Below, one piece after another: positions 1-5,241 of a stretch of 6,219 bases of DNA (position 1 is its first letter; each line of letters opens with the position of its first letter). The notes below the pieces were generated by a model. The model saw only the letters and a list, made by a program, of their open reading frames with translations, did no database searches and was not told the DNA's origin. Position numbers and translations under genes: made by a program. The stretch is from Caulobacter sp. B11 (GTDB lineage: Bacteria; Pseudomonadota; Alphaproteobacteria; Caulobacterales; Caulobacteraceae): positions 1-6,219 of the forward strand of contig NZ_PEGG01000068.1 in assembly GCF_002737765.1 (NCBI RefSeq), in the 5' to 3' direction.

Positions 1-882
1 CAGGTCGGCCTCGGCGGCCCAGGCCCGGGCTCGCCGGACCCCTTCGGCCTCGATGCTGTCCTCGGTGACGCGCAGACCGGCGGTGTCGGCGACCAACACC
101 TTGTAGCCGCCAAGCACCAGCGGAACCTCGATGATGTCGCGGGTTGTGCCGGGGGTGGCGGTGACGATGGCGGCGTCACGCTCCGCGAGGCCGTTGAGCA
201 AGGTGCTCTTGCCGGCGTTGGGCGCGCCGACGAGGGCGATGCGATAGCCTTCACGGACCTTGCGACCCCGAACGGCGTCGGCCAGGGCCTCATCGATCTC
301 GCTCAGCAGCGCCCGCAGACCCGGACGGGCGCGCTCGGCGACATCCTCCGGCAATTCCTCGTCCGGGAAGTCGACCGCGGCCTCCAGCATGGCCAGGGCG
401 TGGATCAGCAGGTCGCGCCAGCGGTCATAGCGTTGACCCAGGGCCCCGCCTAACTGGCCCAGCGCCTGCCGTCTCTGGGCGTCGGTCTCGGCGTCGATGA
501 GGTCGGCGACGCCTTCGGCCTGGGCCAGGTCGAGCTTGCCGTTCTCGAAGGCCCGCCGGGTGAACTCGCCAGGCTCGGCCATACGCAGCCCCTGGGCCGC
601 CAGGGCCTCCAGGACCGCCGCCACGACGGCGCGACCGCCGTGCACGTGAAACTCGGCGGAGTCCTCGCCGGTATAGCTGGCCGGGGCCTCGAACCACAGG
701 ACCAGGGCCTCGTCCAGATCCGCCCCGCCATGGCGCAGCCGGCGCAGGACCGCCTGGCGCGGCCGCGGCACGCGTCCGGCCAGGGCCAGGACCGCCTGGC
801 GGCTACCGGGCCCCGAGACCCGGATCACCGCCACCGCCGCCCGCCCCGCTCCGGTCGCCGGCGCGTAGATCGTCTCGTTCAT
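1..882 (-). CDS. mnmE: MnmE (TrmE), tRNA uridine-34 modification GTPase; N-terminal 294 residues, 3' end outside window
   Basis: MnmE works with MnmG to install the (carboxymethyl)aminomethyl group on U34 of certain tRNAs in the cytoplasm. Reading leftward from the ATG at 882-880, the frame is open without a stop to position 1. The start [20 protein letters not shown] is typical, and the formyl-THF-binding domain covers about residues 1-120, including EFHVHGG and [21 protein letters not shown] helical segment follows, then the inserted G domain with G1 GAPNAGKST (219-227), G2 GTTRD (245-249) and G3 DTAG (266-269). The family is about 450 residues long, so the rest of the G domain and the C-terminal helices with the catalytic Cys lie to the left. 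The start codon overlaps the stop of the upstream DUF6489 gene (ATGA), which suggests translational coupling. mnmG, rsmG, parA and parB would be expected further left by analogy with Caulobacter; this is not visible here. Confidence 0.97.
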   Translation of the reverse strand, partial: MNETIYAPATGAGRAAVAVIRVSGPGSRQAVLALAGRVPRPRQAVLRRLRHGGADLDEALVLWFEAPASYTGEDSAEFHVHGGRAVVAAVLEALAAQGLRMAEPGEFTRRAFENGKLDLAQAEGVADLIDAETDAQRRQALGQLGGALGQRYDRWRDLLIHALAMLEAAVDFPDEELPEDVAERARPGLRALLSEIDEALADAVRGRKVREGYRIALVGAPNAGKSTLLNGLAERDAAIVTATPGTTRDIIEVPLVLGGYKVLVADTAGLRVTEDSIEAEGVRRARAWAAEADL

Positions 883-1127
883 TCGCGCTTGCCGCTCACG
901 GCGGCACCGGCCGCTGCGGTCATCAGCTTGCGGAAGCTGTCCTGCGCCCCGGTGCCGAACGCCATCCAGTTCTTCATCAGTTCATCCGGCGCCAGCATGG
1001 CCATGTTGGCGTCCATCCGGGCCTGCATCTCCTTCACCAGGTGGTCATTGAGGCCGCTGACATCGGGCAGGCCGAGAAAGGCCCGCGCCTCCACCGGTGA
1101 ACAATCAATCTCGACGGTCATCTTCAT
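879..1127 (-). CDS. DUF6489 family small protein (82 aa), co-transcribed with mnmE
   Basis: A complete 82-residue protein beginning [20 protein letters not shown] and ending SGKRE. The opening (a short beta strand, then an acidic/Cys-Pro turn and [11 protein letters not shown]) matches what I remember of the alphaproteobacterial DUF6489 family, whose function is unknown. No signal peptide or membrane segment is visible. Most of it looks alpha-helical, with Met-rich stretches around residues 34-53 and an Ala-rich tail. A purine-rich ribosome-binding site (AAGGGAA, 1136-1142) lies 8 nt before the ATG at 1127-1125; a second in-frame ATG is codon 3. Its TGA overlaps the mnmE ATG as ATGA, so the two genes are probably one transcript with coupled translation. 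That links the protein to tRNA modification or to MnmE expression, but this is inference from position only. Confidence 0.85.
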   Translation of the reverse strand: MKMTVEIDCSPVEARAFLGLPDVSGLNDHLVKEMQARMDANMAMLAPDELMKNWMAFGTGAQDSFRKLMTAAAGAAVSGKRE

Positions 1128-1240
1128 GGTTTTGGTTCCCTTGGGTCAGGCCACGAATTTGTTATGCGCCAGAGCGCGCCGTGCAGGTTAGAGCGCTTTG
1201 GTCGAATCTCCCATCGACCTGCGCATCACGGAGAAGCCCC
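1128..1240. promoter_or_regulatory. Divergent promoter region between DUF6489-mnmE and the hydrolase-oxidoreductase pair
   Basis: This 113-bp spacer separates two divergent transcription units, so it should carry both promoters. It is locally richer in A/T than the flanking genes around 1150-1167 (AATTTGTTATG). On the plus strand, TTGGGT at 1141-1146 and TTATGC at 1162-1167 are a weak -35/-10 pair with a short 15-bp spacer. A near-palindrome AGAGCGCTTT (1189-1198) could be an operator half-site pair. A GANTC methylation site (GAATC, 1204-1208) also lies here. No promoter element is strong enough to call with confidence. Confidence 0.4.
1230..1236 (+). promoter_or_regulatory. Ribosome-binding site deciding the hydrolase start
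   Basis: GGAGAAG lies 4 nt before the ATG at 1241. The same frame is open upstream as far as an ATG at 1097, but that extension is non-homologous, Arg/Ser-rich and overlaps the divergent gene. The Shine-Dalgarno and the conserved N-terminus (MSETLSITTPDG) both favour 1241. Confidence 0.75.
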
Positions 1241-1936
1241 ATGAGCGAGACCCTCTCGATCACCACCCCCGACGGCGCGTTCAGCGCCTATGTGGCGCGC
1301 CCGGCGGCGGCCTCGGCCCCCGCCGTCGTCGTCATCCAGGAGATCTTCGGGGTCAATAGGGTGATGCGCGACATCTGCGACGGCCTGGCCGCCCAGGGTT
1401 TCCTGGCCATTTGCCCCGACCTGTTCTGGCGCATCGAGCCGGGCATCGACATCACCGACAAGAGCGAAGCCGAATGGAAGCGGGCCTTCGAGCTCTATAA
1501 CGCCTTTGACGTCGACGCCGGGGTCAGCGACATCGCCGCCACCATCGCCGCCGCCCGGACCCTGCCCGGCGCCTCCGGCAAGGTCGGCGCCGTCGGCTAT
1601 TGCCTGGGCGGCCTGCTGGCCTTCCTGACCGCGACCCGCACCGACGCGGACGCCAGCGTCAGCTATTACGGCATCGGCATCGAGAAGCACCTGGCCGAGA
1701 CGGAGAAGCTGGCCCGCCCGCTGCTGTTGCACGTGGCCGAGCTGGACCAGTTCGTGCCGCCGGAAGCCCGCAAGATGATCCTCGACGGCCTCAAGGACCA
1801 CCCGCAGATCGAGATCCATACCTATGCCGGCCGCGACCATGCCTTCGCCCGGGAAGGCGGCGAGCACTACGACGCCGCCGACGCGGCCAAGGCCAACGGC
1901 CGCAGCCTGACCTTCTTCAAGACCCATCTGGCCTAG
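1241..1936 (+). CDS. Dienelactone hydrolase family protein (231 aa)
   Basis: A cytosolic alpha/beta hydrolase of the dienelactone hydrolase (carboxymethylenebutenolidase) family. The classical enzyme opens dienelactone to maleylacetate in chlorocatechol breakdown, but many housekeeping paralogues have other or unknown ester substrates. The full catalytic set is visible: Glu34 in VVVIQEIFG, nucleophile Cys121 in GYCLGG, Asp169 in AELDQFVP and His200 in GRDHAFAR. The Cys-Asp and Asp-His spacings (48 and 31 residues) equal those of the Pseudomonas enzyme (Cys123, Asp171, His202), and the length is typical. No signal peptide is seen. The quinone oxidoreductase gene starts 4 bp after the stop, so the two form an operon. 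No aromatic ring-cleavage genes are in view, so a chlorocatechol role is not supported; a general detoxifying or ester-cleaving role is plausible. Confidence 0.93.
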   Translation: MSETLSITTPDGAFSAYVARPAAASAPAVVVIQEIFGVNRVMRDICDGLAAQGFLAICPDLFWRIEPGIDITDKSEAEWKRAFELYNAFDVDAGVSDIAATIAAARTLPGASGKVGAVGYCLGGLLAFLTATRTDADASVSYYGIGIEKHLAETEKLARPLLLHVAELDQFVPPEARKMILDGLKDHPQIEIHTYAGRDHAFAREGGEHYDAADAAKANGRSLTFFKTHLA

Positions 1937-1940
1937 ACCC

Positions 1941-2906
1941 ATGCTCGCCATTCAAGCGGTCGCGGCCGGCGGCCCCGAGGTCCTGCAGGTCGTCGAGATC
2001 CCGACGCCGCAACCGCGTCCCGGCCAAGTGCTGGTTCGTCATGCGGCCGTCGGCCTCAACTTCATCGACACCTACCATCGCAGCGGGCTCTATCCGCTGA
2101 AGATGCCGGCGGTGCTCGGCCTCGAAGCCGCGGGCGTCGTGGAGGCGGTCGGCGAGGGGGTGACGCGTTTGGCCGTCGGTGACCGCGTCGCCTATAACGG
2201 CACGCTCGGGGCCTATGCCGAGGCCGCCGTGGTTCCGGCCGATCGCGCCGTCAAGGTTCCCGACGGGGTCAGCCTGGAAACCGCCGCCGCCGCCCTGCTC
2301 AAGGGCATGACGGCCGAGTTCCTGCTGCGGCGTTGCCACCGGGTTGAGCCCGGCCAGACGATCCTGGTCCACGCCGCCGCCGGCGGGGTCGGCTCGATCC
2401 TGGTGCAATGGGGCAAGGCCCTCGGGGCCACGGTGATCGCCACCGTGGGCTCAGAGGCCAAGGCCGAGGCGGCGCGGGCTCACGGCGCCGATCACGTGAT
2501 CCTGTACGACCATGAAGACGTCGCCGAACGGGTCGCCCAGATCACCCACGGCGCCGGGGTGGCGGTCGTCTATGACGGGGTCGGCAAGGACACCTTCGAG
2601 GCCAGCCTCAAGAGCCTGGCGCCGCGCGGCGTGCTGGCGACCTTCGGCAACGCCTCAGGGCCGGCGCCGCCGATCGCCCCCCTGGCCCTGTCGGCCAAGT
2701 CGCTGTTCCTGACCCGGCCGCGCCTGTTCGACTATATCGCCACCACCGAGGAGCTCGACGCCAGCGCCGAGGCGCTGTTCGCGGTCCTGGCCTCAGGCGC
2801 GGTGAAGATCGACATCGGCCAGACCTTCCCTCTGGCTCAGGCCCGCGCCGCTCATGAAGCGCTTGAGGGCCGGCGCACCACCGGCGCGACCTTGCTGGCG
2901 CCGTAG
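1941..2906 (+). CDS. NADPH:quinone oxidoreductase, zinc-independent MDR family (321 aa)
   Basis: A medium-chain dehydrogenase/reductase of the QOR (zeta-crystallin-like) group, which reduces quinones or other activated carbonyl/alkene acceptors with NADPH. The N-terminal GroES-like catalytic domain (about 1-125) contains the QOR signature GLNFIDTYHRSGLYP (residues 38-52) and GLEAAGVVEAVGEGV. The Rossmann domain has the nucleotide motif AAAGGVG (145-151), followed by VYDGVGKDTFEASL and the C-terminal TTGATLLAP. The Cys/His set of zinc-binding alcohol dehydrogenases is absent, as expected for QOR. The length equals the usual 320-327 residues. No good Shine-Dalgarno precedes the ATG, which sits 4 bp after the hydrolase TAG, so translation is probably coupled. 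It resembles E. coli Qor, but orthology was not tested, so no symbol is given. Confidence 0.93.
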   Translation: MLAIQAVAAGGPEVLQVVEIPTPQPRPGQVLVRHAAVGLNFIDTYHRSGLYPLKMPAVLGLEAAGVVEAVGEGVTRLAVGDRVAYNGTLGAYAEAAVVPADRAVKVPDGVSLETAAAALLKGMTAEFLLRRCHRVEPGQTILVHAAAGGVGSILVQWGKALGATVIATVGSEAKAEAARAHGADHVILYDHEDVAERVAQITHGAGVAVVYDGVGKDTFEASLKSLAPRGVLATFGNASGPAPPIAPLALSAKSLFLTRPRLFDYIATTEELDASAEALFAVLASGAVKIDIGQTFPLAQARAAHEALEGRRTTGATLLAP

Positions 2907-2910
2907 ACCG

Positions 2911-3027
2911 CGATCCTCCCCCTGGAGGGGGAGGAGGCCGAAGGCCGGAGGGGGACGACTGCACAGCGCCAGCCGACTGCCCCTCCGTCGGCTACGCCGA
3001 CACCTCCCCCGTCAGGGGGAGGATCGA
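2911..3027. repeat. Inverted pair of GC-rich hairpin repeats (REP/REPIN-like)
   Basis: Two copies of a ~45-bp unit face each other. The left unit (2911-2957) contains the perfect hairpin CCTCCCCC-TGGA-GGGGGAGG (2915-2934), then GGCC-GAA-GGCC (2936-2946) and GGAGGGGG. The right unit (2981-3027), read on the minus strand, has the same order: CCTCCCCC-TGAC-GGGGGAGG (3022-3003), a second stem GCCGAC/GTCGGC around TAC (2987-3001), then GGAGGGG. Both keep the outer hairpin perfect while the second stem differs, with compensating changes on its two arms. The head-to-head layout about 23 bp apart is that of palindromic intergenic repeats of the REP/REPIN type, and I recall similar CCTCCCCC elements being common between genes in Caulobacterales. 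Here it sits between convergent genes and may also stabilise the 3' end of the oxidoreductase mRNA. Confidence 0.8.
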
Positions 3028-3035
3028 TGGACAAC

Positions 3036-3068
3036 AAAAAAGGCGCCGGAGCGATCGCTCCGGCGCCT
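3036..3068 (-). terminator. Intrinsic terminator of rho
   Basis: A perfect 26-bp palindrome at 3042-3067 (half-site GGCGCCGGAGCGA) extends by one A-T pair and is followed, on the minus strand, by TTTTTTGTTGT (3041 downward). It lies 27 bp past the rho stop codon. A very stable GC stem plus a T6 run is a classic Rho-independent terminator. On the plus strand the stem is followed only by TTCGTTGTTTC, so it may also stop some read-through from the oxidoreductase side. It is fitting that the rho gene itself ends in a Rho-independent signal. Confidence 0.9.
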
Positions 3069-3072
3069 TCGT

Positions 3073-3088
3073 TGTTTCACGTGAAACC
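3073..3088. other. parS: parS centromere site (ParB-binding)
   Basis: The sequence TGTTTCACGTGAAACC matches the bacterial parS consensus TGTTTCACGTGAAACA at 15 of 16 positions. The inner GTTTCACGTGAAAC (3074-3087) is a perfect 14-bp palindrome. It lies 6 bp past the rho stop and 5 bp before the terminator stem, so it is transcribed as part of the rho 3' UTR. ParB loads and spreads from such sites, and with ParA it segregates the origin region. The surrounding genes (mnmE, rho, hemH) are origin-proximal in Caulobacter, which supports a functional site. An exact 14-bp match is not expected by chance in a 6-kb window. Confidence 0.9.
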
Positions 3089-4213
3089 CTGACCTTAGGT
3101 GTTCATCGACTGGAAGAAGTCGCCATTGGTCTTGGACTGGCGAAGCTTCTCGAGCAGGAATTCGATGGCGTCGGAGGCGCCCATCGGGTTGAGGATCCGG
3201 CGCAGGACATAGGTCTTGGTCAGCTGGTCCTTCGGGGTGATCAGCTCTTCCTTGCGGGTGCCGGACTTCAGCACGTCGATGGCCGGGAAGATGCGCTTGT
3301 CGGCGACCTTGCGGTCGAGGACGATTTCCGAGTTACCGGTGCCCTTGAACTCTTCGAAGATCACTTCATCCATGCGGCTGCCGGTATCGATCAGCGCGTG
3401 GCGATGATGGTGCAGGCTGCGCTCCTCGACATTCCGCGCGCGCCGAAGAAGCGCTGGGGCGCTGCAGGGCGTTGGCGTCGACGCGCCGGTCAGCACCTTG
3501 CCCGAGGACGGGGACGGTGGTGTTGTAGGCACGGCCCAGACGGGTGACCGAGTCCAGCAGGATGACGACGTCGCGCTTGTGCTCGACCAGGCGCTTGGCC
3601 TTTTCGATGACCATCTCGGCACCTGGACGTGACGGGTCGCCGGTTCGTCGAAGGTCGAGGCGATGACCTCGCCCTTCACCGTGCGCTGCATGTCGGTGAC
3701 TTCTTCCGGACGCTCGTCGATCAGCAGGACGATCAGGTAGCACTCGGGGTGGTTGGTCTCGATCGACTTGGCGATGTTCTGCAGCATCACGTCTTGCGAC
3801 CGCGGCGGGGCGACGATCAGGCAGCGCTGGCCTTTGCGAGCGGGCGACGATGTCGATCACCCGCCGAGCGATCCTTCACGGTCGGATCGGGGCAGTTCAT
3901 GTTCAGGCGCTCTTCGGATAGAGCGGCGTCAGGTTGTCGAAGTGGATCTTGTGCTTGACGTTGTCGGGGCTCGGAATTGATCTTGCCCACGCCGGTCAGG
4001 GCGAAATAGCGCTCGCCCTCGCGCGGAGCGCGGATGGCGCCCTCGATGGTGTCGCCGGTGCGCAGACGAACTTGCGGATCTGTGAAGGGAACACATAGAT
4101 ATCGTCCGGGCCGGAAGATAATTGGCTTCCGGCGAGCGCAGGAAGCCGAAGCCGTCCTGCAGCACTTCCATGGTGCCCGACCGGAGATCTCCACGCCTTC
4201 CTCGGCTAGGGTC

Positions 4214-4229
4214 TTGAGGATTTGAGGAT
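4214..4229. repeat. 8-bp perfect tandem duplication in rho
   Basis: TTGAGGAT is repeated at 4214-4221 and 4222-4229 inside the conserved [10 protein letters not shown] segment of rho. An extra G at about 4243-4245 restores the frame, giving a net 9-bp insertion and a scrambled local peptide. Confidence 0.8.
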
Positions 4230-4257
4230 CGCGAACATCATGTCCCTGCTTGCGCAT

Positions 4258-4281
4258 GGAATTGGCGTTGGAATTGGCGTT
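4258..4281. repeat. 12-bp perfect tandem duplication in rho
   Basis: GGAATTGGCGTT occurs twice back to back (4258-4269 and 4270-4281). It is in frame on the rho strand and repeats Asn-Ala-Asn-Ser just before MRKQD. Known Rho proteins have one such linker segment, so the second copy looks extra. Confidence 0.8.
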
Positions 4282-4331
4282 CTCGGGACTCTCGGCGAAG
4301 GCCAGCAGGTGCCGGGGTCTTTTCCTTCAGC

Positions 4332-4347
4332 TCCTGCAGTCCTGCAG
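4332..4347. repeat. 8-bp perfect tandem duplication in rho
   Basis: TCCTGCAG is repeated at 4332-4339 and 4340-4347, within the MSLQELKEK segment of rho. Removing one copy restores the expected Rho N-terminal sequence and frame; a single missing base would be an alternative reading (LQDLQELKEK). Confidence 0.75.
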
Positions 4348-4513
4348 CGACATCGCCTTGAGGCCCATGGCCGCGACGGTGGCGCTGATCTCGGAGGGTT
4401 CGTCGTCGCCGCCATCGGAGTCCGCGTCGGTGGCGGCCTCAGGTGGTGTCGATGGACGCCTCGACGGCGGAGTCCATGTCGGCGTTGGATTCGGTTTCGT
4501 TGTGTTCGGTCAT

Positions 4514-4767
4514 GTTCGACTCAAGCGACGCGCCCAGTCCGCGACGCCGCGACCTGGCCCTGGGGTTCTGTATCTGACATCGACCAGATCTGGCCGACGG
4601 GTCACGCCATTGACGACGGCGCGGATCGTTCTGGGGGACGGAGCCTTGGGCGCATCAGGACGAGCGCCACTCCGTGGAGACGAAACATGGGGGCTGACCC
4701 CCACGTCTGATCGCGATGGGAACCACATGCGCCACGCCGGGTCAAGCAAAGCCCGACGATCGGCGTC
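4514..4767. promoter_or_regulatory. rho upstream region / hemJ-rho spacer (254 bp)
   Basis: This spacer between the hemJ stop and the rho start probably holds the rho promoter and a long leader, as rho is often autoregulated by attenuation. On the minus strand TTGACC (4744-4739) could be a -35 element, but no convincing -10 is seen at normal spacing. A hairpin lies at 4688-4703. No clear Shine-Dalgarno precedes the rho ATG. A 79-codon frame starting at a TTG covers the spacer and overlaps the rho ATG, but its Arg/Pro-rich content looks like high-GC noise. I see no tRNA, small-RNA signature or conserved protein here. Confidence 0.4.
4688..4703 (-). terminator. Short GC hairpin after hemJ: weak terminator or rho leader stem
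   Basis: TGGGGG-CTGA-CCCCCA forms a perfect 6-bp stem with a 4-nt loop, 65 bp past the hemJ stop. On the minus strand it is followed by TGTTTCGTC, which is only weakly T-rich. It could terminate hemJ mRNA, protect its 3' end, or be part of a rho leader. It is too weak for a firm call. Confidence 0.3.
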
Positions 4768-5241
4768 TCAGCCCAGTTGGTCGAGGAACTTGGTGGTCAC
4801 CGACAGCACGATGATGATGGTCGCCACGAAGGGCAGCTCGTTGGTCATCCGCCAGTATTTCTCGCTGCGAGTATTGGTCCCGGCGGCGAAGCGGCGGCGA
4901 GCCTTGGACAGCAAGCCGTGCCAGGCGAACAGGAACATCAGCGTCGCCAGCTTGGTCAGCATCCAGGGCTTGAGCAGGAAGTCCCAGCCGCGGATTTGGC
5001 TGTCAGCCAGGATCAACAGCAGGCCAAACCCCAGGGCCAGGAACATCGCCGGATTGATGATGATCCGCAGGGTCCGCTCTTCGGCGTGCTTGAACAGCGC
5101 GTCCATGTCGGAGCCCGCCTCGGCGCGCATGTGATAGACGAACAGCCGCGGCAGGATCAGCATGCCGGCGATCCAGGCGATCACCGAAATGATGTGCAGA
5201 CCGCGGATCAGGTTGAAGTGGGCGACGAGAAAGTCGGTCAC
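4768..5241 (-). CDS. hemJ: HemJ, protoporphyrinogen IX oxidase, membrane protein (157 aa)
   Basis: HemJ oxidises protoporphyrinogen IX to protoporphyrin IX, the substrate of ferrochelatase, in the inner membrane. The protein starts MTDFLVAHFNLIRGLHIISV from a GTG codon (5241-5239). It has about four membrane segments (roughly residues 12-37, 60-80, 92-111 and 136-153), as the family requires. Conserved features are His16 in LHIISVIAW, the LPRLFVYH end of helix 1 (His37), EERTLRIIINPAMFLALGFG, KPWMLTKL (Lys91, Lys97) and YWRMTNELPF. The length is in the normal range for the family. A Shine-Dalgarno GGGAG sits 7 nt before the GTG. Its first 4 bp overlap the hemH stop (GTGA), so the genes are coupled. 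A longer frame extends upstream to 5541, but that part is an out-of-frame shadow of hemH. The sequence is clean, without indels. Confidence 0.94.
   Translation of the reverse strand: MTDFLVAHFNLIRGLHIISVIAWIAGMLILPRLFVYHMRAEAGSDMDALFKHAEERTLRIIINPAMFLALGFGLLLILADSQIRGWDFLLKPWMLTKLATLMFLFAWHGLLSKARRRFAAGTNTRSEKYWRMTNELPFVATIIIVLSVTTKFLDQLG

Larger units (their letters stand above)
3095..4513 (-). pseudogene. rho: Transcription termination factor Rho, reading frame broken by many indels (probably sequence errors)
   Basis: Rho is the hexameric ATP-dependent RNA translocase that terminates transcription. The start at ATG 4513 gives MTEHNETESNADMDS, then an acidic Ser/Asp/Glu-rich extension of ~45 residues, the Rho N-terminal helical domain (LQELKEKTP...[17 protein letters not shown]), the cold-shock-like RNA-binding domain ([41 protein letters not shown]), and the ATPase domain. 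Walker A should read PPRSGKTVML, but at 3791-3806 it is broken by losses within TCGGGC and ACC. Later blocks are [49 protein letters not shown] and KRFFGA. From about 3410 down to the TAA at 3097-3095 the frame is clean and ends [10 protein letters not shown] count about 20 indels between 3412 and 4441, for example near 3484, 3511, 3619, 3797, 3916, 4067, 4111, 4181 and 4440. The restored protein is about 470 residues, normal for alphaproteobacteria, with conserved residues intact. Consensus error is therefore more likely than real inactivation. Confidence 0.93.

Noticed and set aside
640..1191. 183-codon plus-strand frame across mnmE and DUF6489
   Set aside because: Arg/Pro-rich, with no family features; both genes on the other strand are well supported.
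1725..1740. TGTTGCACGTGGCCGA in the hydrolase gene as a parS site
   Set aside because: It matches 11 of 16 positions and its right half is lost; CACGTG alone occurs four times in the window, near chance level for this composition.
1226..1951. 241-codon frame on the strand opposite the hydrolase gene
   Set aside because: Gly/Val/Ala/Asp-rich mirror frame typical of high-GC DNA; the plus-strand frame carries the full catalytic set.
2490..2501. 12-bp palindrome GATCACGTGATC in the oxidoreductase gene as a second parS or operator
   Set aside because: Its arms are GATC rather than GTTT/AAAC, and it encodes the ordinary stretch Asp-His-Val-Ile, so no extra function is needed.
3629..3980. Plus-strand frames within rho (109 and 75 codons)
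   Set aside because: They are antisense to conserved Rho blocks and owe their length to high GC and the indels.
3095..4513. True pseudogenisation or programmed frameshifting of rho
   Set aside because: About 20 scattered shifts cannot be programmed, and the absence of substitutions in the pieces argues against old decay; consensus error explains it better.
4510..4749. 79-codon frame before rho as a leader peptide gene
   Set aside because: It starts at TTG without a Shine-Dalgarno and has an Arg/Pro-rich noise composition. Its ATGA overlap with rho follows simply from the rho codons ATG ACC.
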